Position numbers and translations under genes: made by a program
The notes under the pieces: model-generated
What the model was told of the DNA's origin: nothing
The model's database searches: none
Seen by the model: the letters and a program-made list of their open reading frames with translations, nothing else
Part shown: positions 54,341 through 63,239 of the stretch, in pieces
How the letters are laid out: each line of letters begins with the position of its first letter
Numbering within the stretch: position 1 is the stretch's first letter
Assembly: GCA_946498095.1 (NCBI GenBank)
Contig: CAMMMX010000006.1
Coordinates: 1 to 64,000, forward strand
Source of the DNA: an uncultured Clostridia bacterium
Lineage (GTDB): Bacteria > Bacillota > Clostridia > Oscillospirales > Ruminococcaceae
DNA length: 64,000 nt
Direction: 5' to 3'

Positions 54341-56833
54341 ATGAAACAACGAGATTTTAATCAAAGTTACACGGAATTGGAGCTCGACTACATCGCTTTC
54401 CCCTTAGGGGGAATTGGCGCAGGAATGATCTGCCTCCAAGGAAACGGCGGTTTCGGCGGCTTTTCGCTGCGTAACGCTCCCGATGTGCACAGCGAGCCCT
54501 GCGTTTTCGCAAGCCTTTGTGTCAAAGGCGCCACACCCGTTGCGCGGGTACTGGAAGGACAGGTACCCAAACGTAAGGTGTACGGCGCTTTCTCCGGCGA
54601 TGCGGGCAACGGGCTGGGTGGACGCAGCTATGGCCTGCCTCGGTTCCGTAACTGCTCCTTTACGGCACGTTTTCCCTTCGCTCACTTGGATCTCTCCGAC
54701 AGCGATATCCCTCTTGAGGTGGGAATCGACGGGTGGAGCCCCTTTTCCCCCGGCGATGCAGATGCATCCTCGCTCCCCTTCGCGGCGGTGGAGTACACCT
54801 TCTGCAACACGTCGGATTCACCCGTCGAAGCGGTATACTATTTCAGTGCCTTCAACTTCATGAAGCTGGATGAAAACGCGTCTGTACAGCGTACGCACGG
54901 CGGCTTTCTGTTCCTCCAGCCCGGCAGCGAAGATGCCCCCTGGAAAGAAGGCGCGTGCTGTATCTCCGCTCAGGTACTCAATCACTCCAATGAAGACAAC
55001 CGCACGGATGCCGTCAACGTCGACCTTGCGTGGTTCCGCGGCGGCTGGTTCGATCCGCTGACACAGCAGTGGAATGCCATCAGCCGTGGAGAATCGATGG
55101 AAAAATCCTATCCTGACGGCGGTACCAGCGCCGGCGCAACGCTCTCGCTGCCGCTATTCCTCCTGCCGGGCGAAGAAAAGACGGTACGTCTGAGTTTCTG
55201 CTGGTATGTCCCAAAAACCAACTTGAGGCTGGGCGACGACCCTCTTCCTGCTGAAACACAAGAGGCGGAAGATCCTGCGTCCAGTAGCTGCTGCTCCTGT
55301 GGCTGCAAGCGCAAACAACCACCGTCTCAGGAAACTTATTCTCCCTGGTACAGCGCCCGTTTTTCTTCGGCTGAGGACGTCCGCACCTATGTAGATAGCC
55401 GTTACGCTGCGCTCAAGGAAGCCTCCTTGCGCTTCCGCGACGCTTTCTATGACACGACGCTGCCACCTGAAATTGTCGAAGCGGTCGGCGCAAACCTTTC
55501 GATCCTCAAGTCGCCCACCGTACTGCGACAAACAGACGGCCGCCTCTGGGGATGGGAAGGCTGCTGCGACTGTAACGGATGCTGCCACGGCTCCTGTACC
55601 CATGTGTGGAACTACGCCCAATCGCTGTGTCACCTTTTCCCCGCGCTGGAACGTTCCTTGCGTGGAGCGGAATTTTTTGAGAGCCAAAATGCCGAAGGGC
55701 ACCAGAATTTTCGTATCCCCTTGCCGATCCGGAAAGCCGACCACAATTTTTACGCCGCGTCCGATGGGCAACTTGGCGGTGTCATGAAGGTCTGGCGGGA
55801 ATACCGTATCAGCGGCGACCTTTCCTGGTTGCGTGATATCTGGCCGAAAGTCCGCCAAAGTCTCGACTACTGTATCCGTACCTGGGATAAGGAGAGACAG
55901 GGCGTGCTGACCCAGCCGCACCATAACACCTACGATATCGAATTTTGGGGTGCCGACGGTATGTGCAGCTCGTTTTACCTTGGTGCGCTCAAAGCGGCAA
56001 CGTTGATAGCGGAAGAGCTTGGAGAAAACGTGCCGGAATATGATGCGCTCTACCGCAAAGGACGCGCCTATCTGGAAACGCAGCTGTTCAACGGTGAATA
56101 CTTTTTCCAAAAGGTCACCCGCGTTGGTGCCGACGAAATTTCTCCCGGAGAGGATCTACCGCCGGAAGCAAGAGCGTTGCTTGACACCGAAGGTCCAAAG
56201 TACCAGTACGGCATTGGTTGTATTTCAGACGGTGTGCTCGGCGCATGGCTGGCACTGCAGTGCGACGTCGGGGAAATCTTGGATCCGGCTAAAGTAAAAA
56301 GCCATCTGTCCAGCGTCTATCGATACAACTACCGTGAAAACATGTTTGGTCATGCTAACCCGCAACGTCCCGGCTACGCCATTGGCGATGAAGGCGGACT
56401 TCTGCTGTGTACCTGGCCGCGCGGAGGCAAACCGTCACTGCCCTTCGTCTACAGTGACGAGGTCTGGACGGGAATTGAGTATCAGGCTGCGTCTCATATG
56501 ATCGCGATGGGGCTGGTAGAGGAAGGGCTGCAGATCGTCCGAACCCTACGTAAACGGTACGACGGCAGCGTCCGCAACCCCTTCGATGAATACGAATGCG
56601 GCCACTTTTACGCCCGCGCAATGGCGTCCTACGCTCTCTTAGAAGCATATTCGGGCGTGCGCTATGACGCTCCGTCGCGTACGCTTTACATTCATCCCGC
56701 TGTCCCCGGCGACTTCCGTAGCTTCCTGTGCGTGGAAGACGGCTATGCAACTGTCGGACTTTATCATGGGCAGCCTTTTATCGACGTAAAAGAAGGCCAT
56801 ATACACGTTGACCGCATTGTCTGCGATGTGTAA
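54341..56833 (+). CDS. GH116-family beta-glycosidase (GBA2-like)
   Basis: 830 residues without signal peptide. The N-terminal beta-sandwich domain starts FPLGGIGAGMICLQGNGG. A catalytic (alpha/alpha)6 barrel follows (about 370-800) with CCHGSCTHVWNYAQS, HHNTYDIEFWGADG (Glu 534, candidate nucleophile), GCISDGVLGAWLA and SDEVWTGIEYQAA. The family hydrolyses beta-glucosides and beta-xylosides, including glucosylceramide in animals. A Cys-rich insert, SSSCCSCGCKRKQPPSQ, around residue 311 is unusual and may bind metal. It is a single-gene unit near fucO. Confidence 0.88.
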   Translation: MKQRDFNQSYTELELDYIAFPLGGIGAGMICLQGNGGFGGFSLRNAPDVHSEPCVFASLCVKGATPVARVLEGQVPKRKVYGAFSGDAGNGLGGRSYGLPRFRNCSFTARFPFAHLDLSDSDIPLEVGIDGWSPFSPGDADASSLPFAAVEYTFCNTSDSPVEAVYYFSAFNFMKLDENASVQRTHGGFLFLQPGSEDAPWKEGACCISAQVLNHSNEDNRTDAVNVDLAWFRGGWFDPLTQQWNAISRGESMEKSYPDGGTSAGATLSLPLFLLPGEEKTVRLSFCWYVPKTNLRLGDDPLPAETQEAEDPASSSCCSCGCKRKQPPSQETYSPWYSARFSSAEDVRTYVDSRYAALKEASLRFRDAFYDTTLPPEIVEAVGANLSILKSPTVLRQTDGRLWGWEGCCDCNGCCHGSCTHVWNYAQSLCHLFPALERSLRGAEFFESQNAEGHQNFRIPLPIRKADHNFYAASDGQLGGVMKVWREYRISGDLSWLRDIWPKVRQSLDYCIRTWDKERQGVLTQPHHNTYDIEFWGADGMCSSFYLGALKAATLIAEELGENVPEYDALYRKGRAYLETQLFNGEYFFQKVTRVGADEISPGEDLPPEARALLDTEGPKYQYGIGCISDGVLGAWLALQCDVGEILDPAKVKSHLSSVYRYNYRENMFGHANPQRPGYAIGDEGGLLLCTWPRGGKPSLPFVYSDEVWTGIEYQAASHMIAMGLVEEGLQIVRTLRKRYDGSVRNPFDEYECGHFYARAMASYALLEAYSGVRYDAPSRTLYIHPAVPGDFRSFLCVEDGYATVGLYHGQPFIDVKEGHIHVDRIVCDV

Positions 56834-56948
56834 GTCTCATACAGAAGTATCCGGGCGTACCGGAAGCTGTTTCTTCCCTAACATGGTAAATTTATGTCGT
56901 TTTATACAGCGATTTCCTGATATATTTTAATATTTTTGTCAAAATGGG

Positions 56949-56977
56949 TTGACACGTGAAATAAAAAGTGCTAATAT
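56949..56977 (+). promoter_or_regulatory. Promoter of the first tandem unit
   Basis: TTGACA, 17-bp spacer CGTGAAATAAAAAGTGC, TAATAT. The spacer ends in AAGTGC as in the second unit. Confidence 0.75.
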
Positions 56978-56986
56978 ATAACTATA

Positions 56987-56999
56987 GGAAATATATTCC
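56987..56999. promoter_or_regulatory. Palindrome at the start site of unit 1
   Basis: GGAAATATATTCC, near-palindromic, 9 bases after the -10 box; the same motif stands in unit 2. Confidence 0.55.
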
Positions 57000-57200
57000 A
57001 AATTAACCAAACTTTTAATTAAGTATGATGATATTTGTACAATATTTTCCTATCCTCTTTGTAAAAAGAGGGGTCCTCGTTGTTTTTTGATTGCAGCAGC
57101 CGGCCCCGGGTGACTCCGATTCATTCGGGGTCAGTTGCTGTTATGAGCCAGGTTGTCTCTACGACCCGTCCGGCAAAAATGGCGCAATCATTTGATAAAC

Positions 57201-57236
57201 AATGCCCCCGCCCGAATGAAAACGGGCGGGGGCATT
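57201..57236 (+). terminator. Hairpin ending unit 1
   Basis: Perfect 14-bp GC-rich stem with an 8-base loop; only a discontinuous T-run follows. Confidence 0.65.
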
Positions 57237-57296
57237 TCGTTATATTCGTTTTTGTAAACACCTGTCGATACGCTTTGATACAATTCACAAAAGTAC

Positions 57297-57325
57297 TTGA
57301 CACGTACATATATAAGTGCTAGAAT
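57297..57325 (+). promoter_or_regulatory. Promoter of the second tandem unit
   Basis: TTGACA, 17-bp spacer CGTACATATATAAGTGC, TAGAAT. Confidence 0.75.
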
Positions 57326-57333
57326 GAAAACAG

Positions 57334-57345
57334 GGAATATATTCC
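57334..57345. promoter_or_regulatory. Palindrome at the start site of unit 2
   Basis: GGAATATATTCC, a perfect 12-bp palindrome 8 bases after the -10 box. Confidence 0.6.
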
Positions 57346-57406
57346 ATATCTGGTGTTAAATATGGACAAAATATCATTCCCCGCTCCGATCTTTTTTGTT
57401 GCAACC

Positions 57407-57450
57407 AAGCCCTTGAAGGACGATATTCCTTCAAGGGCTTCCTCCTTTTT
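57407..57450 (+). terminator. Terminator of unit 2
   Basis: Perfect 14-bp stem, 6-base loop, then a T-rich tail. Confidence 0.8.
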
Positions 57451-57769
57451 CAGCGCCTTCCACAAGAGACAAATCTGGAGATTTCGTTCTACCCACTCCT
57501 ATACAAAAACAATTAGCGCCTGTATAGACATCCACCTGTAAAATCCGGCAAGGAAGAAAAAGGCCTCTTTCCCGGGAAACATGAAACTATCCCCAAGGTA
57601 GAAAAGGTTTATAGATAAAACCTCTCTATGGTTTTTCACCCATTCGGAAGCTCTATCAGTCCCCTATCAAGAAAGTAACGGTTTCGATTCCACATCCAAC
57701 TTCATAGACGTAGCAAATCGAAATTTCTTAGAAAAGGATTCTCCTTTGGCTTCTGCCCTTAGGCTGCTT

Positions 57770-58288
57770 CTAGCGCTTTGCTATTTTGCCTGCTTCGATA
57801 TGCTCATCGATAAGCGCATCCAACGTTTCTACGTCACCTTCTATGATGCAGTCGAGGGGAAGTAGCACCGCCTGCATACTGCTTTGATAGATGTAATAAT
57901 TCTTCTTGGTTTTATACACGCGGTACACGGTTCCCCAGGAAAGAAAGCTCGACGCATTCTCACCCTGCGTCAGATGGACTCCTTCACCGTCTACGACAAT
58001 ATCCAACCGGCTGCCGCCAAGCAGTCGGTTGGTTTTGATTTGCCGGGCAACCGTGATGTGCATGACGACGAAAAACAATACAACATAAATAGCAAGGAAG
58101 ATGACACAGTAAAGAAAAGGCGTATAACTGCCGGTGACCGCTCCCAATATCCCGCTAATCACCAGAAACAGCGCCAACAGTCCCCAGAGGATAAATGTTT
58201 TCCGCGACCGGCGGAATGTATGGAAGAAATTGAGATCCATCAGACGTTTTTTATCCCAGTTTGTACAGAGCGTAACTTTTTGTTCCAT
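57770..58288 (-). CDS. YcxB-like membrane protein
   Basis: 172 residues. Two membrane helices (residues about 32-75: FILWGLLALFLVISGILGA, LYCVIFLAIYVVLFFVV) and a C-terminal domain (LDIVVDGEGVHLTQGENASS, SWGTVYRVYKTKKNYYIY) of the YcxB type, whose function is unknown. The stretch between it and recG holds the 78-bp repeats. Confidence 0.75.
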   Translation of the reverse strand: MEQKVTLCTNWDKKRLMDLNFFHTFRRSRKTFILWGLLALFLVISGILGAVTGSYTPFLYCVIFLAIYVVLFFVVMHITVARQIKTNRLLGGSRLDIVVDGEGVHLTQGENASSFLSWGTVYRVYKTKKNYYIYQSSMQAVLLPLDCIIEGDVETLDALIDEHIEAGKIAKR

Positions 58289-58427
58289 AGCATTCGTTCC
58301 TTTCTGTTCTCAAAATTCTCCCGGCTCCGACACGACACACCGCGTACAGACGCTTGGAAAACCGCCTTTGATTTGTCTGTGGTATGCATCGCACCACTAG
58401 GCTTAGCTCGGATGTCTCTGTCAACCA

Positions 58428-58602
58428 TACGCTGTTTGTACAGCGCGTGCTGGCACGTCGGCTCCTTCTGTTTGCTTGTACGCGTACTTTGGGCGGGCTT
58501 AGCCCAGAAGCTTTTGCAACACAATACGCTGTTTGTACAGCGCGTGCTGGCACGTCGGCTCCCTCTGTTTGCTTGTACGCGTACTTTGGGCGGGCTTAGC
58601 CC
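58428..58602. repeat. Two 78-bp direct repeats with internal palindromes
   Basis: Copies at 58428-58505 and 58525-58602 differ at one base, with a period of 97. Each copy contains, on the minus strand, GGGCTAAGCCC, GTACGCGTAC, GTGCCAGCAC and CGCTGT...ACAGCG. The right copy starts immediately after the recG stop codon. Confidence 0.9.
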
Positions 58603-58604
58603 GC

Positions 58605-60647
58605 CTATATCGTACCGCTACTGCGGAACATCCGATCAACGTTCTTTTTCAGTTGCGCGTTATAGGGACTTTCCAACTGCGGATCATCGTCAAGAATCCG
58701 CGCGGCGCAGGATTGCAATATCCCAAGCTCGCTTAGGTCGCCTAATGCATCCATTCCGGCAATACGCAGCGGCGGAAGACCGTGCTGACGACTGCCGAAA
58801 AAGTCGCCCGGACCCCGCTGACACAGATCCTCCATGGCAATGTCGTAACCGCTAGTCGTCCGGCACATCGTCCTAAGCCTGCGCAGCGTCTCAGGACTCT
58901 TGCTAGCCGTCTCCAAAATACAAGTAGACTGATACTGTCCCCTTCCAATCCTACCGCGCAGCTGATGCAGCTGGGACAAGCCAAATCGCTCGGCATTACG
59001 CACCAGCATAATCACCGCATTCGGTACGTCGACACCGACTTCTATTACCGTCGTGGCCACGAGAAGCTGTATGCGCCCCGCGGCGAAGTCCCCCATGACG
59101 GCTTCCTTTTCCGCTCCGGACAAGCGCCCGTGCAAAAGCCCAGTCGTATAACCCTCAAAGGGCCCTTTCGCCAACTCCTCCCGGTAGGTGCCGACCGATA
59201 CAAGTTCTGACTCCGATTCGTCGATGACCGGACAAACAATGTACCCCTGCCTCCCTTCGTCGAGATGGCGTCGGATGAAGCCGTAAGCGCGCTGAAGCTT
59301 GTCGGGACCAATTTTATACGTCTCGATGGGCTGCCTGCCCTGTGGCAGCTGGTCAATCACCGAAATATCCAAGTCGCCGTATAAGATAAGCGCCAACGAA
59401 CGCGGAATCGGCGTTGCCGACATGACCATCAGGTGTGGGTTTTCCCCCTTTTCCGCTAGTGTCGTCCGCTGTGCGACACCAAAGCGGTGCTGTTCATCGG
59501 TAATAACCAGTCCCAGACGCTGGAACTGCGTGTCCTTCTGCACCAGCGCATGCGTTCCTACGACAACGTCATAGGCGCCGGACGCAATCTGCTCCCGCAG
59601 CTGACGCTTCTTTGCTGGCGTCAACGCCCCCGTCAGCAAGCAAACCCGGATTCCCACCGGGGAAAGAAACTGTGTCAATGTCTTGAAGTGCTGTGCCGCT
59701 AAAATTTCCGTCGGCGCCATCAGCGCACACTGATATCCGTTTCGCACTGCAAAACAGCATATCGCTGCTGCGACTACCGTTTTGCCCGAACCGACCTCCC
59801 CCTGCACAAGCCGGTTCATCGGATAATCCCCCTGCATGCTTCCGGTACATTCCCCTATCACGCGGCGTTGCGCGTCGGTTAGTGCAAAAGGCAACGAGGC
59901 ATAGAAGGCATCGAGAGGCACGTCCTTCATCGGGCAGGCGGTACGGCTGCGGTTGGACTTTTTCAGCTGCAACAGCCCTAGCTGCAACATCAGCAGTTCT
60001 TCAAATGCCAGACGCTTCCGCGCCGCTTCTAACGCCTGCGCGTCCGCCGGGTAATGGATATTATCCAGCGCGTATTCCAGCCCGCAAAGCCCCTGCGCTT
60101 GTAAGAGTCCCGGCGGCAGCGTCTCTGGGATACGTCCACAGAACGTATCGAGCAGCCCCCTGATCAGTTCCTGCAACACCGACTGGTACAACCCCTCTGT
60201 GAGCGGATAAACGGGAATGAGCTTACAAGGGTCACCGTCTGGGATAAAGCTGGGGGACGCCATCTCCAGTCCTGTCAGGCTTCCCGTCACCTTCCCGTGA
60301 AAGGTGTAGGTTTTACCGACCCGCAAACGGTCAAATTGGTAAGAGGAGTTGAAGATCGTCACCGTGATTTCGCCCGTCCCATCCGCGATAATCGCCTTAT
60401 AAAGGACTAGACCACTGCGGATCAGCCGCGGCGTCAGTTTATTGAGCACCTTCGCCCGTACTGCACATACTTCCTGCGCAACAATATCCCGAATCTTTAT
60501 CGGCGATGTATAGTCGATGTAGCTGCGTGGGTACAGGTGCAAAAGATCTCCTACCGTATGTACGTCCAAACGCTCCAACAGCTTCGCCTTTTTCGGCCCA
60601 ATTCCTTTCAGTACCGTAACCGGCGACTCCAGCGTCACCTCCGCCAT
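58605..60647 (-). CDS. recG: ATP-dependent DNA helicase RecG
   Basis: 680 residues from MAEVTLESPVTVLKGIG (AGGGAGGGGAG at 6 bases; the longer frame has no site). N-terminal wedge/OB domain, then superfamily 2 helicase motifs: QGEVGSGKTVVAA, MAPTEILAAQH, VITDEQHRFG (DEQH), MSATPIPRSLAL, QLRGRIGRG. It remodels stalled replication forks. Follows yloV by 208 bases, typical Firmicutes order. Confidence 0.96.
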   Translation of the reverse strand: MAEVTLESPVTVLKGIGPKKAKLLERLDVHTVGDLLHLYPRSYIDYTSPIKIRDIVAQEVCAVRAKVLNKLTPRLIRSGLVLYKAIIADGTGEITVTIFNSSYQFDRLRVGKTYTFHGKVTGSLTGLEMASPSFIPDGDPCKLIPVYPLTEGLYQSVLQELIRGLLDTFCGRIPETLPPGLLQAQGLCGLEYALDNIHYPADAQALEAARKRLAFEELLMLQLGLLQLKKSNRSRTACPMKDVPLDAFYASLPFALTDAQRRVIGECTGSMQGDYPMNRLVQGEVGSGKTVVAAAICCFAVRNGYQCALMAPTEILAAQHFKTLTQFLSPVGIRVCLLTGALTPAKKRQLREQIASGAYDVVVGTHALVQKDTQFQRLGLVITDEQHRFGVAQRTTLAEKGENPHLMVMSATPIPRSLALILYGDLDISVIDQLPQGRQPIETYKIGPDKLQRAYGFIRRHLDEGRQGYIVCPVIDESESELVSVGTYREELAKGPFEGYTTGLLHGRLSGAEKEAVMGDFAAGRIQLLVATTVIEVGVDVPNAVIMLVRNAERFGLSQLHQLRGRIGRGQYQSTCILETASKSPETLRRLRTMCRTTSGYDIAMEDLCQRGPGDFFGSRQHGLPPLRIAGMDALGDLSELGILQSCAARILDDDPQLESPYNAQLKKNVDRMFRSSGTI

Positions 60648-60713
60648 GCCTCTCCCCTCCCTTCTCATGATTTCTCCCTCCACTGTGTCTGACACGTTTT
60701 CCCTCGCCGTTTT

Positions 60714-60796
60714 GGGGCTTTGCCCCAAGCTCCACTTCAGGATCTTTTTACAAAAAGCCCCTAAGAACCTTCTTGTAAGACAGTTCTCAAGTGGAG
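60714..60796. repeat. Intergenic inverted-repeat element
   Basis: GGGGCTTTGCCCC (60714-60726) is followed by CTCCACTT...AAGTGGAG (60730-60737 and 60789-60796) with CTTTTTACAAAAAG between. It resembles the palindromic repeat elements scattered between genes in some Clostridia. Confidence 0.5.
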
Positions 60797-60855
60797 TCTG
60801 CGGCAGAGCCTCAGCGCAACAAAGGAAAAGGAATCAATCACAGCGGAGGGAGGAT

Positions 60856-62505
60856 TTATTCGACGGAGATGATATAGTAATAGACAGGCTGCCCACCGTT
60901 GATGAGGGTAACCTCGATGTTGCTACCCAGCTTATTCTGGATCTGCTCACAGGTCGCCTCCGCCTGATCGTCGGTGACGTCGGCGCCATAAATGAGCGTG
61001 ACAAAAGAGGTGGAGGAATTGGCAAGTCGTTTGGTCAATCGATAAGCAGCACGGGAAACATCCTTTTCAAGGAAAGCGAGCTTGCCGTTATCCAGGGCAA
61101 GGATTTCTCCCTTTTTGATATCGTGGCCATCATACTCCGAGTCACGCGCGGCAAAAGTGACCTGCCCGGTGGAAACCTTATCGATAGCGTTGGTCATATT
61201 GACGCGGTTTTCGTTAAAGTCGGCATCGGAATCAAACGCAAGCATCGCAGAAATCCCCTGAGGAATGGTACGCGTTTGCAGGACGCAGACCTTCTTTTCC
61301 GCGAGGGCCACGGCCTGTTCTGCTGCCATAATGATATTTTTGTTATTCGGCAGGACGAAAACGATCTCCGACGGTGTCTGAGCGATCGCACGCAGGATAT
61401 CGTCGGTGCTGGGGTTCATCGTCTGCCCGCCACGGACGATACGGTCAACGCCCAAGTCGGCGAAAAGGGTCTCAATGCCGTTTCCGGCGGCGACAGCGAC
61501 AAACCCGAACAATTTTTCAGCCGGGACATTCACCAGTTCCGCGGGAACAGCAGCTTCCTTTTTCAACGCCTCGTTCTGCATCCGCATGTTGTCAATTTTG
61601 ATGTTGGTCAGCTGCCCGTACTGGATCCCCTCTCCAATTGCACGCTGCGGTTCGTTGCTGTGGACGTGCACCTTAATAATGTCGTCATCGTCCACAACGA
61701 CAACACAGTCGCCAAAGGACTCCAAGTGGGCGCGCAGGGTAAGCGCGTCCTTATCCAGGTTTTTGTCCTTGACAACGATATACTCGGTACAGTAACCGAA
61801 CTCGATATCCCCCTCGTAGTCGGTTTTCGGTTCCTGAATGACCGTCTGCGGCCGTGCGGTCTGCGGCTGCTGCGCCTCGACCGGCACCTGTCCCTTGAAC
61901 ACCTGCAGCATTCCCTCGTAAATAATCACAAGCCCACGACCGCCCGCGTCAACGACGCCGGCCTTTTTCAGCACCGGCAGAAGCTCCGGGGTCCTTGCCA
62001 GCGTCTGCCGCGCCTGCTCGGTAACAGCTTCCCACAACAGGACGGGATCATTGGTCTGAAGTGCCATTTCGGCAGCCTTTTCAGCGCTTTCGCGCGCGAC
62101 GGTGAGCATCGTCCCCTCGGTAGGTTTCATCACCGCTTTGTAGGCCGACTCCACACCAGACTTTAAAGCGTCGGCAATATCCTGCGCAGTAGCCGTCTCC
62201 TTGCCTTTGAGTCCTCCGGCAAAGCCGCGGAACAGAAGCGACAAAATAACCCCGGAGTTGCCGCGTGCACCGCGCAACATCGCGGAGGCGCTTGCCGCCG
62301 CGACGTCTCCCACTCGGTCAGCCTCCAGCAGCGGCAGTTCTTTTGCCGCCGCTTGCGACGTCATTGACATATTCGTCCCCGTATCTCCGTCCGGCACTGG
62401 GAACACGTTCAGCTCATCCACCTTTAGCCGCTCATTATAAATATTATGCGCGCCCGATATGATCGCATCGCGCAGCATCTGCCCCTCAATCACCAATCTC
62501 AACAC
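60856..62505 (-). CDS. yloV: DAK2-domain protein YloV / fatty-acid kinase-like
   Basis: 549 residues. The N-terminal DhaL/DAK2 ATP-binding domain has NVFPVPDGDTGTNMSMT and ARGNSGVILSLLFRGF; the middle and C-terminal part is the YloV type (HVHSNEPQRAIGEG, VLPNNKNIIMAAEQA). The homologue FakA phosphorylates fatty acids bound to FakB for phospholipid synthesis. Start choice at the frame's beginning (62505); MIEGQML-like start with weak ribosome site. 24 bases after yloU. Confidence 0.92.
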   Translation of the reverse strand: MLRLVIEGQMLRDAIISGAHNIYNERLKVDELNVFPVPDGDTGTNMSMTSQAAAKELPLLEADRVGDVAAASASAMLRGARGNSGVILSLLFRGFAGGLKGKETATAQDIADALKSGVESAYKAVMKPTEGTMLTVARESAEKAAEMALQTNDPVLLWEAVTEQARQTLARTPELLPVLKKAGVVDAGGRGLVIIYEGMLQVFKGQVPVEAQQPQTARPQTVIQEPKTDYEGDIEFGYCTEYIVVKDKNLDKDALTLRAHLESFGDCVVVVDDDDIIKVHVHSNEPQRAIGEGIQYGQLTNIKIDNMRMQNEALKKEAAVPAELVNVPAEKLFGFVAVAAGNGIETLFADLGVDRIVRGGQTMNPSTDDILRAIAQTPSEIVFVLPNNKNIIMAAEQAVALAEKKVCVLQTRTIPQGISAMLAFDSDADFNENRVNMTNAIDKVSTGQVTFAARDSEYDGHDIKKGEILALDNGKLAFLEKDVSRAAYRLTKRLANSSTSFVTLIYGADVTDDQAEATCEQIQNKLGSNIEVTLINGGQPVYYYIISVE

Positions 62506-62529
62506 TCCGCTTCATCCGGTTTAGAAACC

Positions 62530-62877
62530 TTAAAATTTCATGTCGTCAACATGCACGTTGACCCTTGCGACCGTCACGCCCGTGGCATCCTCGACTGCGT
62601 ACCTGACCTTGTGCATGATGCTCTTGACAACGACGGAAATGTTCAGCCCATACGTCACGGTGATGTGCAGGTCCACGATCAGTTTGCCGTGCTTCATCGA
62701 CACCTGCACGCCCTTATCGACGAAATTTCTGCCTTTTACGAGCCTTTTCAGACCTTGTGACGGGCACAGGTTCATCCCGGCCACGCCAAAACAATCCGAA
62801 ACGGTTTTGCCGATCAAAAGTGCGAAATAAGCGTTGGAAATTCCGATTGTCCCAATGTGGTTTTGTGTCCGGACCAT
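62530..62877 (-). CDS. yloU: Asp23/Gls24-family protein YloU
   Basis: 115 residues with the Asp23 domain (VDLHITVTYGLNISVVVKSI, VTVARVNVHVDDMKF). Homologues bind at the membrane and are linked to envelope stress; in many Firmicutes the gene precedes yloV. RBS AAAGGGTG. Start MVRTQNHIGTIGIS. Confidence 0.9.
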   Translation of the reverse strand: MVRTQNHIGTIGISNAYFALLIGKTVSDCFGVAGMNLCPSQGLKRLVKGRNFVDKGVQVSMKHGKLIVDLHITVTYGLNISVVVKSIMHKVRYAVEDATGVTVARVNVHVDDMKF

Positions 62878-63050
62878 ACAATCACCCTTTCGTGTGTATC
62901 CTTATCCTCATCCTGACGGCTTTCTTCGCCTAAACAGCTATGATTCCGAGCCGGCATACAGCAGCGATCTCACAGGACCCCTTTCAACAAATACCGACTG
63001 CGAGAAAAACAAAAGAAATTAGACTTGCGCTATAAAATGATAATAAAGTT

Positions 63051-63080
63051 ATTATATCACACCGTAGCCGCAGAATTCAA
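63051..63080 (-). promoter_or_regulatory. Possible promoter of yloU-yloV-recG
   Basis: Minus strand TTGAAT, 18-bp spacer, TATAAT, about 175 bases before yloU. Confidence 0.5.
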
Positions 63081-63175
63081 TACATAATCGTGAAATCGCA
63101 CACATCTCCGGGCCGTGTGACGGGCGAGAAGAAGTTAAAAAAAAGGGACAGTTGCACACCGTCCCCAAATGCCAG

Positions 63176-63204
63176 TTGACTGAAACGTTTCGATCAGCTA
63201 AAAT
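63176..63204 (+). promoter_or_regulatory. Promoter with internal LacI-type operator
   Basis: TTGACT, 17-bp spacer, TAAAAT. GAAACGTTTC, a 10-bp palindrome (63182-63191), fills the spacer, so a bound LacI-family protein would block polymerase. Confidence 0.75.
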
Positions 63205-63239
63205 ATACATAAAGAACATGATACACAGGAGGGATCGTC

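Larger units (their letters stand above)
56985..57236 (+). ncRNA. Candidate small RNA or leader, unit 1
   Basis: About 250 nt from a good promoter to a strong hairpin. It has a CCTCTTT/AAAGAGG hairpin, a nested stem CAGCA...GACTCCGA/TCGGGGTC...TGCTG, and ends with AATGCCCCCGCCCG/CGGGCGGGGGCATT, followed by TCGTTATATTCGTTTTTG. No ORF with a ribosome site is visible. No known RNA family recognised. Confidence 0.4.
57333..57450 (+). ncRNA. Candidate small RNA or leader, unit 2
   Basis: About 118 nt. It starts with the palindrome, has a CCATAT/ATATGG hairpin and ends with AAGCCCTTGAAGGA/TCCTTCAAGGGCTT followed by CCTCCTTTTT. The only ORF (from 57353) has no ribosome site and reads through the terminator. 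Confidence 0.4.

Noticed and set aside
57353-57541. 62-codon ORF in tandem unit 2
   Set aside because: Starts at a TTG with no ribosome site and reads through the strong terminator hairpin.
58428-58602. CRISPR array
   Set aside because: Only two units, 78 bp each with a 19-bp gap, made of palindromes; not the size or number of CRISPR repeats.
63182-63195. Catabolite-responsive (cre) site
   Set aside because: The palindrome GAAACGTTTC does not fit the TGWAANCGNTNWCA spacing; a generic LacI-type operator is the better reading.
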